A stretch of DNA of 64,000 bases from SAR324 cluster bacterium (GTDB taxonomy: Bacteria; SAR324; NAC60-12): assembly GCA_015232315.1 (NCBI GenBank), contig JADFZZ010000004.1, forward strand, positions 259,644 through 323,643, written 5' to 3'. Shown piece by piece: positions 55,684-64,000 of this stretch. Made by a program: the position numbers and the translations under genes. How positions within the stretch are numbered: the stretch's first letter is position 1; each line of letters begins with the position of its first letter. The notes beneath the pieces are model-generated. The model worked only from the letters and a program-made list of their open reading frames with translations, ran no database searches and was not told where the DNA came from.

Positions 55684-58600
55684 ATGTTCAATCACCTTCA
55701 TGTCCATTCGCAGTATTCCCTCATGGAGGGTGCCATCCGTATCAAGGCCTTAGCCAAAGTTTTGAAAGAAAAAGAATTCTCAGCCTGTGCCATCACAGAT
55801 CATGGCAATATGTTCGGCGTTGTTGAGTTTTATCAGGCTCTGAAAAAAGAAAAAATCAAACCCATCATTGGACTGGGAACCTTTGTCACTGAAGGTCTCA
55901 TCACAGATCCCCGTGAAAACGGGAAAGATACCAATGTGTATCAAACATTGCTGCTTTGCGCCGATCGACAGGGTTACCAAAACCTGACTTATATCGCGAG
56001 TCGGGCATTCACGGAAGGCAAGCATTGGGGCGTTCCCAGAACGGATCATGCCATGCTCGAAGAATATCGTCATGGATTGATCGCCTTGAGCGGAGGCATG
56101 GATGGCGAACTGTCAAAAAGACTTCTGGCTGGAAAAAATGAGGAAGCTTTGCAGATTGCCGGCTGGTATCGAGATGTCTTCGAAGGAAGATATTATATTG
56201 AAATTCAGAATACCGGCATCCCTGAGCAAAATGAAATCAATGTTCAGTTGATGGAAATTGCCCGAAAACTGGGAATTCCGCTGGTTGGAACCAATGATTG
56301 TTATTATTTGAAACAATCAGAGTCAGACGCACAGTATATTCTGGAACTGATGCGACTCCAGAAACGAGTGACGGATCGGGATATCCCCCCTAAATATCCT
56401 GATCAACGATATTTGAAATCAAAAGAAGAAATGCTGGAAACACTGGCTGGCTTTCCTGAAGAGGTCCTGAGCAATACCGTGCTGATTGCTGAACAGTGTG
56501 AACTATCCCTGGATAACAAACAGTATTTTCTGCCAAAATTTGAAATTCCCCAAGACTACACCCCAGATGAATGGTTTATCAAAGCTTCCTGGGAAGGACT
56601 CGAATTCCGGTTGAAACATTTGTATGATTTGTATCATCCAAAAGAGCCGTTTGAGGAATTCCGCAAACCGTATGATGCGCGTTTGAAATTTGAACTGGAT
56701 GTGATCATCTCCATGAAGTTTCCGGGATATTTCCTGATTGTGGCGGATTTTATCAACTGGTCCAAGGATAACGGCGTGCCGGTTGGTCCCGGACGAGGTT
56801 CCGGTGCAGGTTCGGTGGTCGCCTATGCGTTGAGAATCACCGATGTTGACCCACTCAAATATGGACTTCTGTTTGAGCGATTCCTCAATCCGGACCGGGT
56901 CAGCATGCCAGACTTTGACGTCGATTTCGAAGTCAAGGGTCGGGAGAAAGTGATTGATTATGTCAAACACAAATATGGGGAAAACAATGTCTGCCAGATT
57001 GCGACCTTTCAATCGCTCAAAGCCAAGGCTGTGGTCAGGAATGTGGCACGCGTTTTAGATTTTCCCTATTCTGAAGCAGACAAAATCGCCAAGCTTGTTC
57101 CGAACGATCTCAACATCACTCTGGAGGAAGCCCTTCAAAAAGAACCGGAACTGGCAAAACTCGAACAGGAGGGAACAGACAACGAAAAACAGCTCATCGC
57201 CTATTGCAGAGTGCTGGAGGGGTTGAACACTCACCTTGGAACACATGCGGCCGGTGTGATCATCATGGACCAGGATATCCGGAAAGTGATGCCGGTTTGT
57301 ACCAGCAAGGAAGACGCTCTGCAATCCATGTACACCATGAAATATGCCGAAGATCAAGGGGCGGTCAAATTTGATTTTCTGGGACTGCTCAACCTGTCGA
57401 TCATTGATGAAACCATCAAACTCATCAACGCCCAGTTTCCTGAGGAAGATCGGGTCGATATTGAAAAAATAAATATGGAAGACCCACTCACCTTTGATCT
57501 GTTCTGCAACGGCGAAACTACTGGTATTTTCCAGCTTGAATCTTCCGGGATGAAACGGTTGCTGGCAGACATGCAACCAACCCTGTTTGAGGACATTGTC
57601 GCCATTCTGGCCCTATATCGTCCTGGTCCTCTGGGATCTGGAATGGTCGAGGATTTTGTCCAGTGCAAACATGGCAAAAAGGAAGTGATCTACCCGCATC
57701 CGTTGCTGAAAAACATCCTCAAGGAAACCTATGGTGTGATGGTTTATCAGGAGCAGATCATGCAGGCCGTACAGGTACTTGCCGGTTTTTCCCTGGGCCA
57801 GGCGGATTTGTTGCGACGGGCGATCGGGAAAAAAATCCCGGAAATTCTGCGAGAGCAACGTGAAAAATTTGTGGAAGGGTGTCTGAAAAATCCGGAATAC
57901 ATGACTCAGTGCCCGCCTCATGTAGGCCCTGCCGACAAGGCCAATGAAATTTTTGATTTGATTGATTATTTTTCGGGCTACGGGTTCAACAAGTCTCACA
58001 CAGTGGCGTATGGTCTGATTTCTTATCAGACAGCTTATCTCAAGGCCCATTTTCCTGTGCAGTTCATGGCGGCTCTGTTGAATTGCTCCATCAACAATCC
58101 TGATAAAATTGTTACGTTCATCAGTGATTGCAAGGAAATGGGGATTCAAGTTCTACCACCGGATGTGAATTCCAGCCTCAAGGAGTTCACGGTTTCCCCG
58201 CTGGGCTATAAAGTAACAGACCGAACACTGCAATATCTTAAGGACTACGAGTTTCCCTCCGCCTTGAGGGAACATGTCCGCAATTTGAAGGGAATTCTTT
58301 ATGAGACAGAAAAATCGTTCATAGAATCATTGTCCCCTCTGGAAAAATTCGGGCCGAAGCCGGAACATTATCTCAGAACATTGCTCCGGGAGGCTCGCTG
58401 GGAAGCCGTCAGGTTTGGGTTGAATGCGGTTAAAAACGTGGGTGCCAATGCGGTGGACGCTATCATTGATGTACGCGAATCACGATCTGACAAACGCTTG
58501 AACGATTTCATGGAATTCATCCGGGCCGTTGATTTCAAGCGAATCAATCGCCGGATGCTTGAAACGCTCATTAAATGCGGTGCCTTTGATTCACTCCATT

Positions 58601-59403
58601 CCAACCGGGCCCAGTTGTTTGAATCGCTGGAGGAAGCAGTTCATCTGGGACAGGAATTCCAGCGTGAAGCCGATCCGTATCAAAATTCCCTGTTTGATCT
58701 ACTCAGTGCTGAAGATGTCAAAAATACAGAGACACCCCTGGTGTTCAAGGACATCCGGGATTGGCCCAACAAGGAACGGTTGCGTCTGGAAAAAGAAGCC
58801 CTGGGTTTTTATGTTTCAGGACATCCTTTGGATAATTACATGTCAGAAGTTCAACAACTCACCCGAACCACACAGGATCTCAGGGAAAAAGAAGTTAAGG
58901 AAGGCGAACAGATTGCGCTGGCAGGGGTTGTGGTTTCCAAAACGATCAGGCTCAACAAACAATTGCAGAAATTCGCGATTGTTAAAATTGAAGATTTGAA
59001 AGGAAGTCTGGAGTTTCCGGTTTATTATCAACTTTTCGAAAATTCAGGCCAGTTGCTGGATTCCGATGAGCCTCTGCTGATTACAGGCCGGGTCGTTTAT
59101 CGGGGGGAGGATGAAGTAAGCATTATGTCAGAGAGCCTGCAATTGTTGAGTGATTACCGTCTGGAAAAAGCAAAATCAATGACCATTGAAACTGGCAGAA
59201 CGCTCATTCCTGAACAAAACCTGAAATATGTCAGAGGAGAGTTTATGAAATTTCCGGGAACCCACCCCATCTATTTCAAGTTCCGAAGCCCTGATGATGT
59301 GGATGTCACCATTCAGATTCAGGAAAAAGTCAATTACACTCCGATGCTGGTCGAACGACTGGCTGAAATGCTCAAGGATCAGAATATTTATTTCAGATAC
59401 TAG
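55684..59403 (+). CDS. dnaE: DNA polymerase III alpha subunit
   Basis: The 1239-residue product has an N-terminal PHP domain (HLHVHSQYSLMEG, ~4-16; ITDHGNMFG). The polymerase palm has GPGRGSGAGS (~369-378) and the catalytic PDFDVDFE (~409-416), followed by RPGPLGSGMVEDF (~645) and the YFSGYGFNKSHTVAYG fingers motif (~763). It ends in a helix-hairpin-helix region and an OB fold (~1075-1160). It is the replicative polymerase, incorporating dNTPs as part of the holoenzyme. Length and order match DnaE1. It is the most conserved housekeeping gene in the window and useful for placing the organism. Confidence 0.97.
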   Translation: MFNHLHVHSQYSLMEGAIRIKALAKVLKEKEFSACAITDHGNMFGVVEFYQALKKEKIKPIIGLGTFVTEGLITDPRENGKDTNVYQTLLLCADRQGYQNLTYIASRAFTEGKHWGVPRTDHAMLEEYRHGLIALSGGMDGELSKRLLAGKNEEALQIAGWYRDVFEGRYYIEIQNTGIPEQNEINVQLMEIARKLGIPLVGTNDCYYLKQSESDAQYILELMRLQKRVTDRDIPPKYPDQRYLKSKEEMLETLAGFPEEVLSNTVLIAEQCELSLDNKQYFLPKFEIPQDYTPDEWFIKASWEGLEFRLKHLYDLYHPKEPFEEFRKPYDARLKFELDVIISMKFPGYFLIVADFINWSKDNGVPVGPGRGSGAGSVVAYALRITDVDPLKYGLLFERFLNPDRVSMPDFDVDFEVKGREKVIDYVKHKYGENNVCQIATFQSLKAKAVVRNVARVLDFPYSEADKIAKLVPNDLNITLEEALQKEPELAKLEQEGTDNEKQLIAYCRVLEGLNTHLGTHAAGVIIMDQDIRKVMPVCTSKEDALQSMYTMKYAEDQGAVKFDFLGLLNLSIIDETIKLINAQFPEEDRVDIEKINMEDPLTFDLFCNGETTGIFQLESSGMKRLLADMQPTLFEDIVAILALYRPGPLGSGMVEDFVQCKHGKKEVIYPHPLLKNILKETYGVMVYQEQIMQAVQVLAGFSLGQADLLRRAIGKKIPEILREQREKFVEGCLKNPEYMTQCPPHVGPADKANEIFDLIDYFSGYGFNKSHTVAYGLISYQTAYLKAHFPVQFMAALLNCSINNPDKIVTFISDCKEMGIQVLPPDVNSSLKEFTVSPLGYKVTDRTLQYLKDYEFPSALREHVRNLKGILYETEKSFIESLSPLEKFGPKPEHYLRTLLREARWEAVRFGLNAVKNVGANAVDAIIDVRESRSDKRLNDFMEFIRAVDFKRINRRMLETLIKCGAFDSLHSNRAQLFESLEEAVHLGQEFQREADPYQNSLFDLLSAEDVKNTETPLVFKDIRDWPNKERLRLEKEALGFYVSGHPLDNYMSEVQQLTRTTQDLREKEVKEGEQIALAGVVVSKTIRLNKQLQKFAIVKIEDLKGSLEFPVYYQLFENSGQLLDSDEPLLITGRVVYRGEDEVSIMSESLQLLSDYRLEKAKSMTIETGRTLIPEQNLKYVRGEFMKFPGTHPIYFKFRSPDDVDVTIQIQEKVNYTPMLVERLAEMLKDQNIYFRY

Positions 59404-59542
59404 GTTTTGATGGATTGATCCTTATGTTCAATAGTGACACAACTCAAATATCTGAGAACTCACGATCAACTATGTGTTTCGTTGAATGTAACCATTAAAT
59501 TTTACAGTTCTTACTGAACCTGATTTTGAATAAAGAGGAATC

Positions 59543-59755
59543 ATGCATATATCCATCAATGAAGTACTGCAACAGATTGACAGTTTTTCTTTGGAAGATC
59601 AGGAATTTCTTTTGGATACTCTAAATCACAGGATTCATGAAGCCAAACGATTACAATTACTGAAAAGAGCCAAGGTGGCTGAAACCAATTTCAATACAGG
59701 AAATTATTTTTCTGGTTCTGCCAAAGATTTGATGAATATGGTTGAGAATGATTGA
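59543..59755 (+). CDS. Antitoxin of a type II toxin-antitoxin pair
   Basis: The 70-residue product has AGAGGA before its ATG. It is a small acidic/helical protein with SLEDQEFLLDTLNHRIHEAKR, typical of antitoxins paired with RelE-family toxins that lack a clear DNA-binding motif. Its stop lies inside the toxin gene's start (8-base overlap), so the two are translationally coupled. Confidence 0.75.
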   Translation: MHISINEVLQQIDSFSLEDQEFLLDTLNHRIHEAKRLQLLKRAKVAETNFNTGNYFSGSAKDLMNMVEND

Positions 59756-60017
59756 ACTGGTTTGGGATGAGTCACTGTTAAGAACTCTGAAAAAATGGAG
59801 AAAGAAACACCCTGATTTGTTACTGCGTTTTGCGGACCGTATTGAACTATTCAGCAATGAACCTTTTCACCCATTCCTGAAAACGCATACATTGAGTGGT
59901 AATCTTGAAGGATACCATGCTTTCAGTATCACTTATGAGTATCGGATGGTTTTCAAATTCATTTCTGATACAAAAGTACTGCTTGTTGATATCGGTACTC
60001 ATGATGAAGTTTATTGA
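59748..60017 (+). CDS. RelE/YafQ-family mRNA interferase toxin
   Basis: The 89-residue product starts at ATG 59748, overlapping the antitoxin stop; a TTG two codons earlier is possible. It has the RelE fold pattern: basic helices (TLKKWRKKHPDL), PFHPFLKTHTLSGNLEGYHAFSI, YEYRMVFKF and the hallmark C-terminal VDIGTHDEVY. It would cleave mRNA on the ribosome when free of antitoxin. It sits just after dnaE and may act as a stabilising module. Confidence 0.85.
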   Translation: MIELVWDESLLRTLKKWRKKHPDLLLRFADRIELFSNEPFHPFLKTHTLSGNLEGYHAFSITYEYRMVFKFISDTKVLLVDIGTHDEVY

Positions 60018-60064
60018 AGTAACATACATGCCATTTTAAGAAATTTTTCTGGTGCGCTGTAACT

Positions 60065-60544
60065 TCAGATTCTGGGTGAAACCAAGGCTTTCATTCGGGT
60101 GAGTTTGCTTAAAAATTTCAAAGCGATGTCAGGCAATTTAATCAAATGTGTTTCAATCAGTCTTGAATCCTTCAAGGCGGCCGTTCGATGATGCATGATT
60201 TTCTTGTAGGCGTCGGAGGTCACCATTTTTTTGAATGCGTCACGATTGGGGTAGTAAATCAACATGAATTGATCCCAGGATTCCTCATCAGGAGCTATCA
60301 ATTGAGATCTGACTTTACCCATCAATAAAATCTGCCCGCCAATTTCCCAAAGCAAATTAATCACAGCTTTACTGTAACGATCATAGGCTTTTTTCCCGGA
60401 ACAGGGACTCGAATCCAAAGCTCCTGATTCATAATTCGCCTGCTCATTGAAACTCAGCAAATTCAGCATGACAATGGGTTTATTATCCACTGGTTCATTC
60501 AACCAGGCATTCATTTTTTCTTCTGACGGTTCCACAGTTCTCAT
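60065..60544 (-). CDS. DUF1330-type protein
   Basis: I chose ATG 60544 because GGAGG lies six bases upstream. The 159-residue product contains the DUF1330 pattern PIVMLNLLSF, YSKAVINLLWEIGGQILLMGKV, WDQFMLIYYPNRDAFKKMVTSDAYKKIMHHRTAAL. This is a small ferredoxin-like fold related to dimeric alpha-beta barrel monooxygenases. No catalytic role is established. It stands alone. Confidence 0.82.
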   Translation of the reverse strand: MRTVEPSEEKMNAWLNEPVDNKPIVMLNLLSFNEQANYESGALDSSPCSGKKAYDRYSKAVINLLWEIGGQILLMGKVRSQLIAPDEESWDQFMLIYYPNRDAFKKMVTSDAYKKIMHHRTAALKDSRLIETHLIKLPDIALKFLSKLTRMKALVSPRI

Positions 60545-60648
60545 TGCTCCCTCCAAGTTCAGAATCGGTGTAAATCACTACAATATTTATTTTTTCCTGT
60601 AAAGGTAGACTCGTGTGTCTGCCCGGGATCACGGCCAATGTCGTCAAC

Positions 60649-60876
60649 TTAAGAATCGTACAAAAACAACTTACCCAATGGAATAGCTCTGTAATTCCAA
60701 TTGGGTAGATAGTCATCAAACAGAAGTGTCATGCTCTCTTTGAAGTCATCTGCTACTTTTCTTCCTGTCAGAAATACGTGGTCGATAATATCGACAACAA
60801 CGCTCAAACCTGTTTTTGTTTGAGTTCGTTCCATCATGTGAGACACTTCTAAACTTCCACAAACACGTTGCTGAAG
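60649..60876 (-). pseudogene. C-terminal fragment of a transposase (ISAzo13-like)
   Basis: An open minus-strand stretch of about 75 codons encodes ERTQTKTGLSVVVDI, TGRKVADDFKESM and FDDYLPNWNYRAIP. This pattern of T-x-TGL-x-V, G-x-KV-x-D and WNY-x-x-P resembles the C-terminus of ISAzo13-type transposases. The rest of the gene is missing, and the 5' break abuts the inverted-repeat-like sequence at 60878. It is inactive. Confidence 0.5.
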
Positions 60877-60877
60877 G

Positions 60878-60912
60878 CTGATAACTGAAAACTTACAACT
60901 CTTGAGTTAAAT
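60878..60912. repeat. Half-copy of the MITE-like terminal sequence
   Basis: CTGATAACTGAAAACTTACAACTCTTGAGTT matches the right arm of the element at 34182-34394 (34342-34372) with few changes. No second arm is found beside it. Confidence 0.6.
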
Positions 60913-61027
60913 AAAACTCAGAAAATTTAACAAATGACGGGTCATTTACCAAGCTATACTTGGTACAGGTAATACATTCAGTTTTTGTCCCTCAATGAAA
61001 TGAAAGAAATGAGGGTTTCTGATGGAT

Positions 61028-62272
61028 TTATAATTGTCTGAAGAATGGAATTTTCTCTGATTTAGGTTCAGGAGACCAGTTGCGTTTGCGGGGAGAACCA
61101 AATTTCAGATCCATGGAGATGGTTGGATAGGTGACTTCTGATAGAACGGTCGCATCTGCGCCAAGCACTGTAACCGTTTGAAGCCCCAAACTTACGACTC
61201 CGAGATCCCATACCGGAAACGTGAGATTGGAGGTGATTTTTGTGACTTTGTATTCTCCCACATCCTTGGTTTGAGTGCCATAATACAAATCAACCAATGG
61301 CGGCATCAGAATCCTGATGAGTCCACCGTCCATGCCATCCCCTTTGCGTATTCCCTGAAAACTGTTTTCTGTGTCACTGAATACACCAAAATCGCGCATC
61401 AACTGGACTACGCCCCAATTACCCAGATCAAAGGTATAGGCAAATCCCAGAATGGTGAGTGAGGGTTCCTTGATTTCCAGTGTGTCATTTTCGGGTTTTG
61501 AAAAATTCAATCCTCCTGATTCATTGTACTGGTGAAAGGTGTCAATTTGATTCAAATCAGCCTTGATTTCCACAATCGGTCGATAAAACAACCCCATGCC
61601 AAACGTTGAGAACAGATAGGGAAACAAAACTCCATATTCATCAAAGGTATAATCTGCTGTGATGGAATATTCTCTGGTTCCTCCAATATTTTCTTCAGAG
61701 GCATAGTTATTCCACTGAATACTGGTGTTGGAATATTTCAATTGATATTTCATGTCCACCAGGCGCCGGTTGAGTTTCACACCCACATACATTTTGTCCA
61801 GAAAAGGGTATCCCAGAACTGCTGATGTGGTGAAGGTGCTGATATCCGTGTTAAAATCCAGATCACTTTGAGACTGAGATGAATATACCACCTCGCCATT
61901 ATTGAAATAATCATAGACTGATCCAGATTGTTTCGACTGATAAGTATATTGTTCCAGGGTAACTGTCTGCTCAAAGCCGATGGATCCACCTGTACCTGGA
62001 ATAATCACAGATCCTTCAGCATGATTAAACTGTCCTGTGTTATAGACTGTTTCAGCAAGTGGTGTGGTTTTTTGCAAATTGTCAGTGTTAAAACTAATCA
62101 CTTCATATTGGGTATGGACCTGATCGACGGCACTCACGGAGGCCGGATTGATGGTCATGGTATTGTTGCTCACTCCTCCCGTAAACTCTTTCAGACCTGC
62201 GCCTATCACTGGATGCACCATCCCTGTGATGATTAAAACAGTCAGAATTTTTGATACAAATGGTTTTCGCAT
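61028..62272 (-). CDS. Outer-membrane beta-barrel protein (FadL-like)
   Basis: I chose ATG 62272 with GGAAGG upstream, shortening the frame by six codons. The 414-residue product has a signal peptide (cleavage near PVIGA, ~25), then a mature N-terminus with TMTINPASVSAVDQ reminiscent of FadL/TodX-type hatch regions. Alternating amphipathic strands with many Tyr/Asn/Gly run to the end. The barrel terminus is not the usual Phe; a basic C-terminal tail follows SMDLKFGSP. A role in hydrophobic-substrate uptake is possible but unproven. Confidence 0.65.
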   Translation of the reverse strand: MRKPFVSKILTVLIITGMVHPVIGAGLKEFTGGVSNNTMTINPASVSAVDQVHTQYEVISFNTDNLQKTTPLAETVYNTGQFNHAEGSVIIPGTGGSIGFEQTVTLEQYTYQSKQSGSVYDYFNNGEVVYSSQSQSDLDFNTDISTFTTSAVLGYPFLDKMYVGVKLNRRLVDMKYQLKYSNTSIQWNNYASEENIGGTREYSITADYTFDEYGVLFPYLFSTFGMGLFYRPIVEIKADLNQIDTFHQYNESGGLNFSKPENDTLEIKEPSLTILGFAYTFDLGNWGVVQLMRDFGVFSDTENSFQGIRKGDGMDGGLIRILMPPLVDLYYGTQTKDVGEYKVTKITSNLTFPVWDLGVVSLGLQTVTVLGADATVLSEVTYPTISMDLKFGSPRKRNWSPEPKSEKIPFFRQL

Positions 62273-62775
62273 GACGCGAACCTTCCACAATTTAGTGAAA
62301 AAACAGAAATAGTGCTCTTCTTTGGTATCGGGAAAAATGCGGGAATCTTGAACATAAACGATAAATATAGTACTCAGAATCAGGTTTTTCCTGGCATGTT
62401 CCTTGCGACATAAAAAATTGAGAAAATTGATAGGCTTTAATTTTTATGCCAGGAGGCTGTCCGAAAATAGACTTCTGTTGGCAAAGAGCCAGTAACCGGG
62501 GTTGGTTTTTTTTCACCTGAATCAAATACACTCCCTGGTATTGATGAATCTGGGCGGTCGTTTCAGGATTACAATACAAGGCATCCAACGTTATTTTTTT
62601 GTCCCTTCAAGACTGAAGATTCCAGAAGAAAACGCACTATCAGTATTTCACTGTTCTTGATCCCTTGCATTATAGTCGGGTACTTAATGGTTTAGTTTTT
62701 ATTTTTTTTTTGATATGGCCTTGAAGTACAGGTCAAATCCATGCTGTTTTTCAATTCTTAAACGCAAAGGCTCCC
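62273..62775. other. Gap with transposase remnant
   Basis: This 500-base interval lies between divergent genes. It contains an ISAs1-type transposase fragment (about 62478-62588, minus strand) and presumably promoters for both neighbours. A run of nine or more T residues occurs at about 62701-62711. Confidence 0.5.
62478..62588 (-). pseudogene. Internal fragment of an ISAs1-type transposase
   Basis: About 37 codons encode DALYCNPETTAQI, GVYLIQVKKNQPRLL, the D-A-x-x-C...Y-x-(x)-x-VK-x-NQ pattern around the second catalytic Asp of ISAs1/H-repeat transposases. The frame loses similarity further downstream and has no flanking ends, so it is a decayed remnant. Confidence 0.55.
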
Positions 62776-63855
62776 ATGAAATCCAGAATTATGATTGTTT
62801 CAGGTTTTTTAGTTTTAACCATGGCGATTGTGTATCTTCTCACAGGACTACAACCGGGGGAGGACGCTCCTGTTACTGAATCGGAAAAAGTCGAACCCTA
62901 TACTGAAACCGAACTCATCGTTTATACTGCCGTCGAACAGGATGATCTGAAACGCTATTCCGAAGCGTTCAATGAAGACCATCCGGAAATACAGGTTCGC
63001 TGGATTCAGGATTCGACCGGGATCATCACAAATCGTCTGATCGCTGAAAAAAAGCATCCACAGGCGGATGTTGTCTGGGGCTTATCCGCCATCAGTCTGA
63101 TGGTGTTGAAAGAACAGGATTTGTTACAACCCTATGCGCCCAGAGGCGTTGAAAAACTGGATAAAAAATTTGTTGACCCAAGTGCGGAAATCGCCTGGAC
63201 AGGCATGGATGCCTGGGTGGCAACCATTTGTTATCATCCTGAAACACTGACCGGCAAAGGCCTCACCCCACCTCACTCATGGCAGGATCTGGCTGATGCC
63301 CGCTTTGAAGGTTTGATCACCATGCCCAATCCGGTGAGTTCCGGAACAGGCTTCATGAATGTTTCTGCCTGGTTACAAATATTTGGCGAGGAAAAAGGCT
63401 GGGAATTCATGGATGCCCTGCACCGGAACATCGGCTGGTACACACGTTCCGGTTCAATGCCCTGCCAGTTGGTCGCGTCGGGTGCGATCGCCATCGGAGT
63501 TTCCTTTGCCTATCGTGGCGCACAATTGAAAGCGACCGGCGTTCCGATTGAATTGATCACGCCCACCGAAGGCGTTGGCTGGGATATGGAGGCTTCGGCC
63601 ATTATCAGGGGAACCTCCAAACTGGAAGCCGCCAAAGTTTTGATGGATTGGTCCGTTTCTGAAAAAGCCAATGCGTTGTATAATCAAAATTATGCCGTCA
63701 TCGCGATGCCCGGGTTGGCAAAACCTGTTCCGGGCTATCCGGAAAATATTCAGGCCGCTATGATCAAAAACGATTTTCAATATGCAGCCCAAAACAGAAA
63801 ATCCATTTTGGAAGAATGGCAACGACGTTATGGCGCCAAAACACAAGTAGAGTAG
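62776..63855 (+). CDS. 2-aminoethylphosphonate ABC transporter substrate-binding protein
   Basis: The 359-residue product has an N-terminal signal/anchor (~5-25). Its body closely follows the AEP-binding protein family (TIGR03261-type): LIVYTAVEQDDLKRY, WIQDSTGIITNRLIAEK, QADVVWGLSAISL, PYAPRGVEKL, TMPNPVSSGTGFMNVSAWLQ, TRSGSMPCQLVASG, GVGWDMEASAI. It captures 2-aminoethylphosphonate or a related compound in the periplasm for import. The permease and ATPase genes, usually adjacent, would have to lie beyond the right edge. AAAGG precedes the ATG. Confidence 0.9.
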   Translation: MKSRIMIVSGFLVLTMAIVYLLTGLQPGEDAPVTESEKVEPYTETELIVYTAVEQDDLKRYSEAFNEDHPEIQVRWIQDSTGIITNRLIAEKKHPQADVVWGLSAISLMVLKEQDLLQPYAPRGVEKLDKKFVDPSAEIAWTGMDAWVATICYHPETLTGKGLTPPHSWQDLADARFEGLITMPNPVSSGTGFMNVSAWLQIFGEEKGWEFMDALHRNIGWYTRSGSMPCQLVASGAIAIGVSFAYRGAQLKATGVPIELITPTEGVGWDMEASAIIRGTSKLEAAKVLMDWSVSEKANALYNQNYAVIAMPGLAKPVPGYPENIQAAMIKNDFQYAAQNRKSILEEWQRRYGAKTQVE

Positions 63856-63873
63856 GAACCGCACTTAAAAAGT

Positions 63874-64000
63874 GTAAGCGTTCAGTCGTCAGCTATCAGT
63901 TTTCAGGAATTCTCAAGGCCTGGAAGCCAAACGATATTTTCTGCTATTGAGTCATAATGCTTCTGAAGCGCATAAACACTGAAAGCTGAATACTGAAAGC
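63874..64000. mobile_element. Small inverted-repeat element, copy 2 (runs to window edge)
   Basis: This segment is nearly identical to 37498-37614, from GTAAGCGTTCAGT through CATAAACACTGAA. It differs at the right end, where ACTGAAAGCTGAATACTGAAAGC replaces the perfect terminal repeat. It begins 19 bases after the stop of the phosphonate-binding protein gene. Confidence 0.7.

Larger units (their letters stand above)
60545..61027. other. Gap holding transposase debris and a partial inverted-repeat element
   Basis: This 480-base region has a C-terminal transposase fragment (60649-60846), half of a MITE-like end (60878-60912), and a 7-bp hairpin TACCAAG-CTTGGTA (60947-60965). A weaker CCCTCA/TGAGGG hairpin lies near 60989-61015, downstream of the outer-membrane gene. 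Confidence 0.55.

Noticed and set aside
62740..62775. ACGCAAAGG before the phosphonate-binding gene, reminiscent of a c-di-GMP riboswitch core
   Set aside because: The rest of the aptamer is missing and the motif touches the start codon; it acts as the ribosome site.

Overview
The window is 64 kb of Gram-negative bacterial chromosome with moderate to low G+C. Coding density is high, exported lipoproteins and outer-membrane barrels are common, and signal-transduction genes are unusually frequent. The mix of large PAS/GAF/HAMP kinases, a two-CW protein, planctomycete-type cytochrome c lipoproteins and a TrpD-like enzyme fits a deltaproteobacterium-like lineage (Desulfobacterota, Myxococcota or SAR324/Lambdaproteobacteria). 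The sequence itself does not settle the taxon. There is no plasmid or phage backbone. Mobile DNA is limited to two transposase remnants and several small non-coding repeat families.

Layout. (1) 1-7.9 kb, plus strand: a hypothetical protein, a 55-residue small protein with its own terminator, then a likely operon of a REC/cyclic-nucleotide-binding-fold protein, an intact GGDEF diguanylate cyclase, a paralogue with a degenerate GGDEF, and a membrane-anchored protein. (2) 8-14.2 kb, minus strand: an alpha/beta-hydrolase lipoprotein, a two-CW protein flanked by two diverged copies of a ~340-bp non-coding repeat, and a 1154-residue 7TMR-DISM hybrid histidine kinase/adenylate cyclase. (3) 14.3-27.3 kb, minus strand: a chemosensory operon in the order receptor, unknown 185-aa protein, CheA, CheW, receptor, CheR, CheB, degenerate CheA, free periplasmic sensor domain. 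It has no stand-alone CheY and no flagellar gene. (4) 27.6-33.8 kb, minus strand: an exported electron-transfer group with three cupredoxin-like proteins, a two-CW protein, a dihaem cytochrome, a haem-c outer-membrane barrel and an unknown protein. (5) 34.4-48.9 kb: a FKBP lipoprotein, three histidine kinases (two of them hybrid), a divergent TrpD-family enzyme and three related cytochrome c lipoproteins. (6) 49-54.6 kb, minus strand: tRNA-Cys, a sensor-MFS fusion, an orphan ABC substrate-binding protein and a kinase-fold protein lacking the catalytic motif. (7) 54.9-64 kb: a UDG-like protein, DnaE, a RelE-type toxin-antitoxin pair, a DUF1330 protein, an outer-membrane barrel, transposase debris and a 2-aminoethylphosphonate-binding protein.

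The genes suggest a cell that devotes much coding capacity to sensing the periplasm and passing that information to c-di-GMP, cAMP and phosphorelay outputs. It also exports copper and haem electron carriers. The strongest candidate for something undescribed is the chemosensory operon. It holds a CheA paralogue in which the phospho-accepting His, the ATP-site Asn and the G2 glycines all look lost. Next to it is a secreted copy of the operon receptor's ligand-binding domain. A kinase-cyclase lies immediately downstream. Other distinctive points are the sensor-transporter fusion, the haem-bearing barrel, the cytochrome lipoprotein family and the inverted-repeat and direct-repeat elements.
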